Source: Isoptericola halotolerans (lineage in GTDB: Bacteria; Actinomycetota; Actinomycetes; Actinomycetales; Cellulomonadaceae). From it: a DNA stretch of 64,000 bases. This document shows, one piece after another, positions 8,492 to 16,847 of this stretch (the stretch's first letter is position 1; each line of letters begins with the position of its first letter). The translations under genes were made by a program, and so were the position numbers. Under the pieces are notes generated by a model, which saw only the letters and a program-made list of their open reading frames with translations, was not told the origin of the DNA and did no database searches. The stretch is from contig NZ_JABEZU010000001.1 in assembly GCF_013149785.1 (NCBI RefSeq), forward strand, positions 496,001-560,000, read 5' to 3'.

Positions 8492-9298
8492 ATGCCCCTC
8501 ACCAGATCTCGGCGGCTCGTTGCTGCCCTCGCGGCGGCCACGGCGGTCACGCTCGCCCCGCTGACGGTCGCCCCTGCGCAGGCCGCCCCTGCCGCCCCCG
8601 CGGCGGCGAACGCTCCTTCCTCGGCGAGCCCCGCCGTCGGAGGTCTCGCGACCGCCCCGCAGCGCGCCGTGCGCTGGGTGAAGGTCGACCGCGCCAGAGT
8701 CACGGTGAAGCGTGACCGGTCCAGCCGGACCGTCGCCCGTCCGGGTGCCGGCACACGGCTGGTGGTCCTGGACCGCAAGCCTCGGCTGCTCGAGGTGCGG
8801 CTGCCCGGTGGCAAGGTCGGCTGGGTCGGCAAGCGCGCGGTGACGTCCGTGCCGCTCCAGGGCACCAGCGGCAAGCGGTTCACCACGGGACGGGTGGCCG
8901 TCAGCCAGCACGTGCGGCCGGCGTCCCGCTCCGTGGAGCGCGCGGCGCTGGGCACGAAGGTCGTCAAGCTCGCCCGCACGACGGGCCGCGACGTCGACCG
9001 TGTCAAGGTCAGGCTGCCGAACGGGAAGTCGGGCTGGGTGTCCGAGAAGAAGCTCCGCAAGCGCGACGTGTGGGGTCAGCTCGCCCAGTGCGAGTCGGGC
9101 GGCCGGCCCCACATCGCCACGGGGAACGGCTACTACGGCATGTACCAGTTCACGGCCCGCACCTGGCGCTCCGTGGGCGGCAAGGGCCTGCCGCACCGGA
9201 ACAGCGCGAAGGAGCAGACCGAGCGTGCGCAGATCCTGCAGGCCCGGGCCGGGTGGGGGCAGTGGCCGCACTGCTCGCGCAAGCTCGGTCTGCGCTGA
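8492..9298 (+). CDS. Secreted Rpf-like transglycosylase with SH3-like repeats
   Basis: 268 residues. The signal peptide ends near APAQA (residues 27-31). Two tandem SH3b-like segments follow, each with an RVTVKRD/RVAVSQH strand and a G-K-x-G-W-V motif (GGKVGWVGK and NGKSGWVSE). The C-terminal 75 residues (194-268) form a resuscitation-promoting-factor domain: WGQLAQCESGG with the catalytic Glu at 201, GNGYYGMYQF, and a second Cys at 261 in QWPHC that can pair with Cys200. It should cleave peptidoglycan glycan strands outside the cell and may affect growth resumption. No clear Shine-Dalgarno is seen; the ATG at 8492 gives a normal signal peptide. Confidence 0.88.
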   Translation: MPLTRSRRLVAALAAATAVTLAPLTVAPAQAAPAAPAAANAPSSASPAVGGLATAPQRAVRWVKVDRARVTVKRDRSSRTVARPGAGTRLVVLDRKPRLLEVRLPGGKVGWVGKRAVTSVPLQGTSGKRFTTGRVAVSQHVRPASRSVERAALGTKVVKLARTTGRDVDRVKVRLPNGKSGWVSEKKLRKRDVWGQLAQCESGGRPHIATGNGYYGMYQFTARTWRSVGGKGLPHRNSAKEQTERAQILQARAGWGQWPHCSRKLGLR

Positions 9299-9318
9299 GG
9301 GTCAGCCCGCGCCGAGGG

Positions 9319-10641
9319 TCAGTGCACCAGCACGGCGCTCATCGCACGCGTCAGGTACCAGGGGTCGACGACGGCGGTCAGCTCGCGTGCGGAGTGCATC
9401 GACAGGATGGGCACGCCCACGTCCACCACGCGGATGCCGAGCCGTGTCGCGGTGATCGGACCGATGGTGGAGCCGCAGGGGATCGCATTGTTCGAGACGA
9501 ACTCCTGCGACGGCACGCCGGCCGCCTCGCAGGCCGCCTGCCACAGCGCCGCCCCGTGCGCGTCGGTCGAGTAGCGCTGGTTGGCGTTGATCTTGAGGAT
9601 CGGACCGCCGCCGGCGTGCGGGTGGTTGGCGGGGTCGTGACGTTCCGGGTAGTTCGGGTGCACGGCGTGCCCGACGTCGGAGGAGACGCACAGCGAGGCG
9701 GCCAGGGCTCGACGGCGTTCCTCGCCCCGGGCCCCCAGTGCGCGTGAGACGCGACCCAGGACGTCGGCGAGGAACGGCCCGGCGGCGCCCGAGCGGGACT
9801 CCGACCCGATCTCCTCGTGGTCGAAGGCGGCCAGGACCGCGATGCCGGTCAGGTCCTCCGGCGCCGCGGAGAGCAATGCCGTCAGGGCGGCGTGCGTGGA
9901 CAGCAGGTTGTCGAGCCGGCCGGACGCCCACAGGGATCGGCCCGTGCCGAACGCCCGGGGCGCCTGGGTGTCGGCGACCACCACGTCGTAGCCGAGGACG
10001 TCCTGCGCCGCGACGGTCGCTCCCTCGACGCGGGCTGCGAGTTCGGCCAGGACGTCGGCGTCGCTGACCTCGCCGAGCCCGAGCACCGGCTGGGTGTGCC
10101 GCTGCTTGTCGAGGGTCAGACCGTCGTTGACCGCGCGGTCCAGGTGGATCGCGAGCTGGGGGATGCGGGCGAACGGCCCGGTGCGCACCAGGTGCTCGGA
10201 ACCGTCACGGGTGACGAGTCGCCCGGCGAGCTCGAGCTCGCGGTCGAGCCAGGAGTTGAGCAGGGGCCCGCCGTACACCTCGACGCCGGCCTGGACCCAG
10301 CCGTCGCGCCCGGTGGTCGGCTTCGGCTTGAGCTTGAAGCCGGGAGAGTCCGTGTGCGTGCCTAGCACGGTGAACGGCATGGTCGGACCGGCCGACGGCG
10401 GCACCACGAAGGCGATCGCCGAGCCGTCGCGCACGACGACGTAGCGGCCTGCGGGGACGACCTCCCACGCGTCGGTCTCGATCAGCCGGATGAACCCGGC
10501 CTCCTCGGCGCGACGGGCCACCTCCGCGGCGGCGTGGTAGGACGACGGCGAGGCGGTGACGAACGTGCCGAGGTCCTCGGTGTGCGTGCGGGCCGCGTCG
10601 GGGACCTGGGACAGGGCGGTGACGGGGGTGTGCTCCGGCAT
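9319..10641 (-). CDS. M18 family aminopeptidase (aspartyl aminopeptidase-like)
   Basis: A 440-residue cytoplasmic dizinc peptidase that removes N-terminal residues, often acidic ones. Family motifs seen in order are GTHTDSPGFKLKP (zinc His), the substrate-loop region WASGRLDNLLS, AAFDHEEIGSESRSGA with the catalytic/metal Glu pair, CVSSDVGHAVHPNYPERHDP, and DVGVPILSMHSARE near the C-terminus with the last His ligand. Length is normal. The ATG has a GAGGAT Shine-Dalgarno. It converges on the Rpf-like gene with only 20 bases between the stops. Confidence 0.93.
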   Translation of the reverse strand: MPEHTPVTALSQVPDAARTHTEDLGTFVTASPSSYHAAAEVARRAEEAGFIRLIETDAWEVVPAGRYVVVRDGSAIAFVVPPSAGPTMPFTVLGTHTDSPGFKLKPKPTTGRDGWVQAGVEVYGGPLLNSWLDRELELAGRLVTRDGSEHLVRTGPFARIPQLAIHLDRAVNDGLTLDKQRHTQPVLGLGEVSDADVLAELAARVEGATVAAQDVLGYDVVVADTQAPRAFGTGRSLWASGRLDNLLSTHAALTALLSAAPEDLTGIAVLAAFDHEEIGSESRSGAAGPFLADVLGRVSRALGARGEERRRALAASLCVSSDVGHAVHPNYPERHDPANHPHAGGGPILKINANQRYSTDAHGAALWQAACEAAGVPSQEFVSNNAIPCGSTIGPITATRLGIRVVDVGVPILSMHSARELTAVVDPWYLTRAMSAVLVH

Positions 10642-10733
10642 GGGGAGATCCTCGCACGGCAGGGCGACAGCACGGCCGGTCGGCTGGACGACCGGCCTGC
10701 CCCGGTGCCTCCTGATGCCACTAGTGTTCCGCC

Positions 10734-11260
10734 ATGCCGTTCACGCCTGCCCACGCCGCCGCGGTCCTCCCGCTGGGGCGGACCGCCCTGCCGATGAGTG
10801 CGCTGGTCGCAGGCTCCGTGGCGCCCGACCTGCCGATGTTCCTCCCCGGACGGCCGGGCTACGAGGTCACCCACAGCCTGTGGGGCGTGGTGACGGTCGA
10901 CGTCCTGGTGGCGATGGCGGCGCTGTGGCTCTGGTTCGGGCTCGTCCGGGACCCGTACGCCGACGTCGTGCCCTGGGTGCGCGACCGGGTCCCGGCGGCG
11001 ACCTCGCTGACGCGGACTCGGCGACGCACCCGGGCCGGTGGATCGTCGAGCGCGTCGAGTGGCTGCAGACCCCGCATGCGGGGCTGCTCGGCTCGCAGTG
11101 GGCGCAGTACGTGTCGGGCGTGCTCGGCGTGGCGGTCCTGGTCGGCTACACGGTGTGGTGGCTCCGCCGCCGCCCGGTGACCCGACGAGAGCCGCGTGTG
11201 CGACACGCGACGACGTGGGCCCTGGCCGCGCCGGCCGTCCCGGTGGCCGGCACGCCCTGA
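10734..11260 (+). pseudogene. DUF4184-like membrane protein broken by an internal out-of-frame deletion
   Basis: The 5' part reads MPFTPAHAAAVLPLGRTALP...SALVAGSVAPDLPMF...THSLWGVVTVDVLVA, the conserved start of DUF4184 membrane proteins, and runs to about RDRVPAATS near 11008. After that the family-like sequence continues only in another frame (SATHPGRWIVERVEWLQTPH...WAQYVSGVLGVAVLVGY) to a stop at 11258-11260. The original frame ends at 11180 after an Arg/Ser-rich, non-membrane tail. Total coding material is about 175 codons, whereas I recall the family as longer, with a membrane helix before THPGRW. This suggests a small out-of-frame deletion. TAGTGT six bases before the ATG looks like an intact leaderless promoter. 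Confidence 0.7.
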
Positions 11261-11271
11261 CGGCGTTGTCC

Positions 11272-12234
11272 TCAGAGGTGGGCGGCCAGCGACACCAGCG
11301 CCGCCTCGCCGACGGGTTCGGCGGCGAGCAGCGGCACCTCGTCCACGGGCAGGTGCCCGAGGTCGTCACGCAGGGTCAGCAGGTGCTGTGCCTCGGCGGC
11401 ACGGCGCGCCGCCAGGAGCTCCCCGGCGTCGGCGGGGGACCGCTTGTTCACGACCAGCCCGCCGACGTCCACGCCGAGCTTCTCGAGCCGGCGGGCCAGC
11501 TCGACCGTCTCCAGCACGGGCAGCCGCTCGGCGGCGAGGACGACGACGAAGGTGCAGGCCTCGTGGTCGGTGAGGACCTCGCGCAGGCGGGCGAAGCGCT
11601 CGCGGCGCCGGGTCAGCACGGCCCGGATCTCCGCGTCCCGGCGGGCCGTGGCCTCGCCCCGCCCGCCGAGCATCTGGGCGGCGGCCCCGAGCCGGTCTGA
11701 GCGGTCGCGCCGGCGCAGCAGCCCGTCGGTCCAGGCACCCATGGTCTCCGGCAGGGACAGCAGCCGGGCGGTGTGCCCGGAGGGCGCGGTGTCGAGGACG
11801 ACCAGGTCGTAGTCCGCCGTGCCGGTCTCCACGAGGTCGGCCACCCGCTCCAGGATCGCGGCCTCGTGCATCCCCGGGGCCTCGCGGGCCAGGTCCAGGT
11901 GCCGGTCGACCTCGCCGCCCAGGTGCTCCGGCATGAGACGTCGCAACGTGGCCCGGACCGCGGACAGGTGGGCCGCCGTCGTACGCTCCGGGTCCACCTC
12001 GACCCCGTCGAGGTAGCCCTCACCGGTGGCCGTGGCGAGCCGCACGACGTCGTCGCCCACGCTGCGCTGCCACAGGTGGCCGAGGTTGTGGGCGGGGTCG
12101 GTGGAGACCACCAGCACCCGTCGCCCCGCCCGGGCCTGGGCCAGGGCGACCGCCGAGGCGATCGAGGTCTTCCCGACGCCGCCCTTGCCACCGAGGAAGA
12201 CGACGCGTCGCCGGGCGGCGAGGTCTAGCAGCAC
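11272..12234 (-). CDS. ArsA/GET3-like transport-energizing ATPase
   Basis: 320 residues from a GTG at 12234, chosen because GGAG lies eight bases upstream and because it overlaps the preceding gene by ten bases; an ATG at 12282 is possible but lies well inside that gene. The deviant Walker [11 protein letters not shown] is at 15-24, the A-loop [15 protein letters not shown] follows, then [19 protein letters not shown] (switch II) and VVNKRSP near the C-terminus. These are ArsA/TRC40 hallmarks. No ArsB-like arsenite channel is present and the usual metalloid Cys motif is not seen, so the client is unknown. It forms an operon with cstA and the Cys-Cys protein. Confidence 0.9.
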   Translation of the reverse strand: MLLDLAARRRVVFLGGKGGVGKTSIASAVALAQARAGRRVLVVSTDPAHNLGHLWQRSVGDDVVRLATATGEGYLDGVEVDPERTTAAHLSAVRATLRRLMPEHLGGEVDRHLDLAREAPGMHEAAILERVADLVETGTADYDLVVLDTAPSGHTARLLSLPETMGAWTDGLLRRRDRSDRLGAAAQMLGGRGEATARRDAEIRAVLTRRRERFARLREVLTDHEACTFVVVLAAERLPVLETVELARRLEKLGVDVGGLVVNKRSPADAGELLAARRAAEAQHLLTLRDDLGHLPVDEVPLLAAEPVGEAALVSLAAHL

Positions 12235-12491
12235 GAGACGTGCTCCAGCGGTGAGCGGTCCAGGCCCATCCGGGTGTGCCACTCGTGCACACGGTCGGCC
12301 ACGAGCGGCAGCATCTCGACGGTGTAGTAGGAGGCGGGGTCGGGCACCCCGAGCGCCTCGGCGAGCACGACCAGGGTGAACAGGTCGTCCTCGTCGCGCC
12401 GGGCGCGAGCCATCGTGCGCCGGTAGGGCGCCTCGTAGAACTCACGCAGCCCGGCCGAGAGGGAAGCCAGGACGCTCGGGGTGCCGACCAT
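12225..12491 (-). CDS. Small Cys-Cys-ending protein ('cory-CC-star'-like) between cstA and an ArsA-like ATPase
   Basis: 88 residues, predicted soluble. It has [20 protein letters not shown] near residues 18-37, a central [18 protein letters not shown], and ends HVSCC immediately before the stop. The terminal Cys pair, the [10 protein letters not shown] motif and the adjacent ArsA-type ATPase match what I remember as the 'cory-CC-star' family, whose function is unknown. The ATG overlaps the cstA stop as TGATG, and its own stop lies inside the start of the ATPase gene, so the three are translationally coupled. cstA is more often followed by a YbdD/YjiX-type small protein, and this gene occupies that slot. 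A C-terminal Cys pair suggests metal or thiol transfer to the ATPase; this is inference. Confidence 0.78.
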   Translation of the reverse strand: MVGTPSVLASLSAGLREFYEAPYRRTMARARRDEDDLFTLVVLAEALGVPDPASYYTVEMLPLVADRVHEWHTRMGLDRSPLEHVSCC

Positions 12492-14215
12492 CAGGAATCC
12501 TGCGAGGTGTCGGCCCCGGCTCCCACGGTCCCGCTGGGGACCGGCTCGTCCGTCTCGGGGTCGAAGGTGCCGCGGCGGGCCGCGTTCATCGCGGCGACCG
12601 CCTCCACCGCGACCCACAGCGACGCCACGAGGATGATGACGTCGAGTCCCAGCAGCAGCCAGTTCTGGTCGGACCAGAACGTGCCGAGCTGCACGATCAG
12701 GGCGTAGATCGACATCACCAGGACGAAGACCAGCGGGATGAGTACGGGCACCGGGTTGCGCTTCTTGCGCAGCAGGATGACGGCCACGACCGCCAGCGTG
12801 AGCGACGCCAGCAGCTGGTTCGTGGTCCCGAACAGCGGCCAGATGAGCAGACCGCCGTCGCCGTCGCCGCCGGAGCTGAAGACCAGCCCCATCGCGACGA
12901 CGAGCACGATGACGGTACCGACGAGCTTGTTGACCCGGATGCCCGCCAGCTCGCCCGCCTCCTGGACGACGAACCGCTGCAGCCGCACACCGGTGTCCAT
13001 CGTGGTGGCGGCGAACAGCACCGCCATGGTCGCCAGGATCGTCGCCGACAGCGAGGCGGGGATGCCCAGGCCGCTGTTGACGATCGCCGCACCGCCGTCG
13101 ACGAACGCGCCCACCCCGTTGACGGCGAACGAGGAGTAGACCGCCTCCCAGTCCGCCAGGGTCCGGAAGCCCGCCGTGGTGGCGATGATCGCGCCCAGGG
13201 CCAGCATGCCCTCGCCCACCGCGCCGAAGTAGCCGACGAACCGGCCGTCGGTCTCCTTGTCGAGCTGCTTGGAGGAGGTGCCGGACGAGACCATGCCGTG
13301 GAAGCCGGAGATCGCGCCGCAGGCGATGGTGACGAAGAGCAGCGGGACCAGGCTCGGGGTGTCCGCGGGGACGTTCTCGTTGTAGGCGGGGGCCACGATC
13401 GTCGGGCTGGAGAACAGCACCGCGCCGTAGAGGATGCCCAGGCCGATGAAGAGCTGGACGCCGTTGATGTAGTCGCGCGGCTGCAGCAGCACCCAGACCG
13501 GCAGCAGCGAGGCGATGCCCGCGTAGAGGAACAGGGCCACGATCCAGAACGTGGCCGGGGACATGCCGAGGATCGGGTCGGGCAGGACCACCGGGAAGCG
13601 GTCGCCGACGAGGATGAGCGAGTACAGCGCGACGACGCCGATGACCGTCGTCACGAGCAGGTTGATCTTCCAGCGGTAGATCATCTGGCCGATGATCAGC
13701 GCCACCACGATCGCACCCCACACCGGGATGACGGACGACGGCGTCGCGATGAGCAGGTTCTTGATGACCACGGCGAAGGCCGCGATGACCATGAGCAGCA
13801 GCAGGAAGATCACGACGAGGAACAGCCCGCGGCCGCGTGCGCCGATGTAGCGGCCCGACAGCATGCCCATCGACCGGCCCTTGTTGCGTACCGAGGCCCA
13901 CAGCGCGCCCATGTCGTGCATGCCCGCGAAGAAGACCGTGCCGAGCGTGACCCAGAGGAACGCCGGCACCCAGCCCCAGACGACCGCGATGGCGGGGCCG
14001 ACGATCGGCGCCGCGCCGGCCACGGACGTGAAGTGGTGGCCCCACAGCACGAACTTGTTCGTCGGCACGTAGTCGACGCCGTCGCGCATCTCGTGGGACG
14101 GCGTGCGGAAGCCCTCGTCCAGCTTGTAGATGCGGTGGGCCAAGAACTTCGAGTAGAGGAAGTACCCGGCGAGGACCATCGCCAGGCCCACCACCATCAG
14201 CACCAAGGAGTTCAC
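12491..14215 (-). CDS. cstA: Carbon starvation protein CstA family transporter
   Basis: A 574-residue polytopic membrane protein. The N-terminus has VGLAMVLAGYFLYSKFLAHRIYKLD; conserved CstA motifs are GHHFTSVAGAAPIVGPAIAV, GTVFFAGMHDMGALWASVRN, and the IACGAISGFHGMVSSGTSSK loop. CstA/BtsT proteins import pyruvate or peptides during nutrient limitation; which applies here cannot be told. The protein is shorter than E. coli CstA (about 700) but ends with a normal final helix. It heads the operon with the Cys-Cys protein and the ArsA-like ATPase. The promoter region shared with hppA holds two palindromes. Confidence 0.92.
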   Translation of the reverse strand: MNSLVLMVVGLAMVLAGYFLYSKFLAHRIYKLDEGFRTPSHEMRDGVDYVPTNKFVLWGHHFTSVAGAAPIVGPAIAVVWGWVPAFLWVTLGTVFFAGMHDMGALWASVRNKGRSMGMLSGRYIGARGRGLFLVVIFLLLLMVIAAFAVVIKNLLIATPSSVIPVWGAIVVALIIGQMIYRWKINLLVTTVIGVVALYSLILVGDRFPVVLPDPILGMSPATFWIVALFLYAGIASLLPVWVLLQPRDYINGVQLFIGLGILYGAVLFSSPTIVAPAYNENVPADTPSLVPLLFVTIACGAISGFHGMVSSGTSSKQLDKETDGRFVGYFGAVGEGMLALGAIIATTAGFRTLADWEAVYSSFAVNGVGAFVDGGAAIVNSGLGIPASLSATILATMAVLFAATTMDTGVRLQRFVVQEAGELAGIRVNKLVGTVIVLVVAMGLVFSSGGDGDGGLLIWPLFGTTNQLLASLTLAVVAVILLRKKRNPVPVLIPLVFVLVMSIYALIVQLGTFWSDQNWLLLGLDVIILVASLWVAVEAVAAMNAARRGTFDPETDEPVPSGTVGAGADTSQDS

Positions 14216-14252
14216 GTCGCGCTCCGATCCAGTCGTCGTTGACCTTGTGGCG

Positions 14253-14269
14253 GGGAGTCTACGACTCCC
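14253..14269. promoter_or_regulatory. Palindrome upstream of cstA
   Basis: GGGAGTC-TAC-GACTCCC is a perfect 7-bp inverted repeat with a 3-base centre, about 38 bases before the cstA ATG and therefore near or within its 5' leader. It could be an operator or a small leader hairpin. No regulator gene is adjacent. Confidence 0.45.
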
Positions 14270-14313
14270 ACCTGGCTGCCCGGAGCACCTGCCGGTTCGT
14301 GACAGCCGTCACA

Positions 14314-14329
14314 CGTGAGTAGACTCACG
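14314..14329. promoter_or_regulatory. Palindrome overlapping a likely hppA promoter
   Basis: CGTGAGT-AG-ACTCACG is a perfect 7-bp inverted repeat with a 2-base centre. It contains TAGACT (14320-14325), a plausible -10 hexamer for hppA about 106 bases from the ATG. The overlap of a dyad with a -10 sequence suggests a repressor site. It lies in the divergent region between cstA and hppA. Confidence 0.45.
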
Positions 14330-14431
14330 CGCATCCCGCCGTCAACGGCGACGGCGGGGTCTCAGGTAGACGCTCCCGCCCTGGTCGACGGCGACCCGGA
14401 CGTGGTGCGCAGCACACGTCGAGGAGGACGG

Positions 14432-16720
14432 ATGCTCACACTCGGGTCCGACAGCATCACCATCGTCGCGGTCATCGCCGTGATCGCCGTGGCGGCTCTG
14501 GTCTGCGCGGGGACGCTGCGTCGGCAGGTGCTCGCCGCGGAAGAGGGCACCGACAAGATGCAGGACATCGCCCAGGCGGTCCAGGAAGGGGCCTCGGCCT
14601 ACCTGAGCCGGCAGTTCCGGACGCTGGCGCTGTTCGCTGTCGTCGTGTTCGCCCTGCTCTTCCTGCTTCCCGGCGACGGCGGCGTCCGCATCGGCCGATC
14701 CGTGGCGTTCCTCGTCGGGGCCGGTTTCTCCGCGGCCATCGGCTACCTCGGGATGTGGCTCGCCGTGCGGGCCAACGTCCGTGTCGCGGCTGCCGCCACC
14801 CGACCCGACGGACGCCGGGTCGGCGCCCGCATCGCCTTCCGTACCGGCGGCGTCGTCGGTATGTCGGTGGTCGGGCTCGGCCTGCTCGGAGCCGCCGGCG
14901 TCGTCCTCGTCTACCGGGGCGACGCCCCCGCCGTCCTCGAGGGGTTCGGCTTCGGTGCGGCGCTGCTGGCGATGTTCATGCGCGTCGGTGGCGGCATCTT
15001 CACCAAGGCAGCCGACGTCGGCGCGGACCTCGTCGGCAAGGTCGAGCAGGGCATCCCCGAGGACGACCCGCGCAACGCCGCCACCATCGCGGACAACGTC
15101 GGTGACAACGTCGGCGACTGCGCCGGCATGGCCGCCGACCTCTTCGAGTCCTACGCCGTGACGCTGGTCGCCGCACTCATCCTCGGCAAGGCCGTCATGG
15201 GGGAGCAGGGCCTGGTGTTCCCGCTCGTCGTCACCGCCGTCGGCGCCTTCGTCGCCCTGCTGGGCGTGATCATCACCCGCATGCGGGAGAACGAGTCCGG
15301 GCTGACCGCCATCAACCGCGGCTTCTACGTCTCCGCCGTCGTCGGCGCGCTCCTCGCCGCCGTCGCGGCCTTCGTCTACCTGCCGAGCTCCTTCGCGGGG
15401 ATGGGCGGCACCGCCGACCTCGACGGCGTGACCTCCGACCCGCGCGTGGTCGCCTCGCTGGCCGTGCTGATCGGCATCGTGCTGGCAGGCGTCATCCTGT
15501 GGATCACCGGCTACTTCACCGGGACCGACTCCAAGCCGACCAAGCACGTCGCCGCCACCTCGCGCACCGGCGCGGCCACCGTGGTCCTGTCCGGCATCGG
15601 GATCGGCTTCGAGTCGGCCGTCTACACCGCCGGTGTCATCGCCGCCGCGATCTGCGGCGTCTTCCTCCTGGCCGGCGGGTCGATCTGGCTGTCGCTGTTC
15701 CTCGTGGCGCTCGCCGGCTGCGGGCTGCTCACCACCGTCGGCGTCATCGTGGCCATGGACACCTTCGGGCCGGTGAGCGACAACGCGCAGGGCATCGCCG
15801 AGATGAGCGGCGACGTCGACGAGGAGGGGGCGCAGATCCTCACGGACCTCGACGCCGTCGGCAACACCACCAAGGCGATCACCAAGGGCATCGCGATCGC
15901 GACGGCGGTGCTGGCGGCCACCGCGCTGTTCGGCTCCTACGCCGACGCGGTCGAGAAGGCGGTCGCGGAGGTCGCGACGGTCGGCGGCGGGCTCGTGGGC
16001 TCGATGCTCAGCTACGAGATCATCTCGCCGGTGACGCTCGTCGGCGTCATCCTCGGCGCGGCCACTGTGTTCCTCTTCTCCGGGCTGGCGATCGATGCCG
16101 TCACCCGTGCCGCGGGTGCCATCGTCTACGAGGTGCGACGCCAGTTCCGCGAGCACCCGGGCATCATGACCTACGACGAGCGGCCCGAGTACGGCAGGGT
16201 CGTCGACATCTGCACCAAGGACTCGCTGCGCGAGCTCGCCACCCCCGGCCTGCTCGCGGCGTTCGCCCCCATCGCGGTCGGCTTCGGCCTCGGCGTCGGG
16301 CCGCTGGCCGGCTTCCTCGCCGGGACCATCGGAGCGGGCGTGCTCATGGCGATCTTCCTGGCCAACTCCGGCGGGGCGTGGGACAACGCGAAGAAGATCG
16401 TGGAGGACGGCGCCTACGGGGGCAAGGGTTCGCCCGCACACGAGGCCACCGTCATCGGGGACACCGTGGGCGACCCGTTCAAGGACACCGCGGGCCCGGC
16501 GATCAACCCGCTCATCAAGGTCATGAACCTGGTCTCCCTGCTCATCGCCCCCGCGGTGGTCATGCTGAGCGTGCCGGAGGACGCCAACCACGTGCTGCGG
16601 ATCTCCATCGCCGTGGTCGCCGCCGGGATCGCGATGGGAGCCGTCGTGCTCTCCCGTCTGCGGGCGGCGCGGGTGGACCGCGAGGCGGAGGAGAACGAGC
16701 CCGCCGTGGTGCGGCGCTGA
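14432..16720 (+). CDS. hppA: Membrane H+-translocating pyrophosphatase, K+-independent type
   Basis: 762 residues and about 16 membrane helices; it hydrolyses cytoplasmic PPi and pumps ions outward. Signature stretches are DVGADLVGKVEQGIPEDDPR and DNVGDNVGDCAGMAADL, with the third conserved Asp-rich region GDTVGDPFKDTAGPAINPLI. The subtype position reads GNTTKAITKG, where K+-independent H+-pumping enzymes have Lys and K+-dependent ones Ala; this residue argues for a K+-independent proton pump. The ATG at 14432 has a strong GAGGAGGACGG Shine-Dalgarno and sits correctly before the first helix; the open frame extends further upstream but without family sequence. PPi removal supports biosynthesis and membrane energisation. 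Confidence 0.95.
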   Translation: MLTLGSDSITIVAVIAVIAVAALVCAGTLRRQVLAAEEGTDKMQDIAQAVQEGASAYLSRQFRTLALFAVVVFALLFLLPGDGGVRIGRSVAFLVGAGFSAAIGYLGMWLAVRANVRVAAAATRPDGRRVGARIAFRTGGVVGMSVVGLGLLGAAGVVLVYRGDAPAVLEGFGFGAALLAMFMRVGGGIFTKAADVGADLVGKVEQGIPEDDPRNAATIADNVGDNVGDCAGMAADLFESYAVTLVAALILGKAVMGEQGLVFPLVVTAVGAFVALLGVIITRMRENESGLTAINRGFYVSAVVGALLAAVAAFVYLPSSFAGMGGTADLDGVTSDPRVVASLAVLIGIVLAGVILWITGYFTGTDSKPTKHVAATSRTGAATVVLSGIGIGFESAVYTAGVIAAAICGVFLLAGGSIWLSLFLVALAGCGLLTTVGVIVAMDTFGPVSDNAQGIAEMSGDVDEEGAQILTDLDAVGNTTKAITKGIAIATAVLAATALFGSYADAVEKAVAEVATVGGGLVGSMLSYEIISPVTLVGVILGAATVFLFSGLAIDAVTRAAGAIVYEVRRQFREHPGIMTYDERPEYGRVVDICTKDSLRELATPGLLAAFAPIAVGFGLGVGPLAGFLAGTIGAGVLMAIFLANSGGAWDNAKKIVEDGAYGGKGSPAHEATVIGDTVGDPFKDTAGPAINPLIKVMNLVSLLIAPAVVMLSVPEDANHVLRISIAVVAAGIAMGAVVLSRLRAARVDREAEENEPAVVRR

Positions 16721-16791
16721 CCGGACGGCGTTCGCAGAAAGTGTGTCGCCGGTCACACCGATGAAACATCGATGCTCCAGGCTGAGCGTGT

Positions 16792-16818
16792 GGGGTCGGC
16801 GCCCGAGGCGCCGACCCC
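16792..16818. terminator. Strong 12-bp stem-loop between hppA and the carboxypeptidase gene
   Basis: GGGGTCGGCGCC, loop CGA, then the exact complement: a perfect 12-bp, all-but-one G/C stem with a 3-base loop. It lies 72 bases after hppA and 30 bases before the next ATG. There is no T-tract. It is probably the hppA terminator, but its closeness to the next start means it could also sit in that gene's leader. Confidence 0.65.
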
Positions 16819-16847
16819 GCCCCACTGCTCGTCACCGAAGGGGTCTC

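Noticed and set aside
7162-9060. Extension of the helicase frame upstream of its GTG
   Set aside because: The extra 630 residues lie antisense to the LPXTG and Rpf-like genes and are Gly/Leu/Arg repeats; the helicase family begins near 7161.
14342-16825. Long open frame antisense to hppA
   Set aside because: It is rich in Asp/Gly/Arg/His with no family motif, and the opposite strand is an unmistakable pyrophosphatase. High GC creates such open frames.
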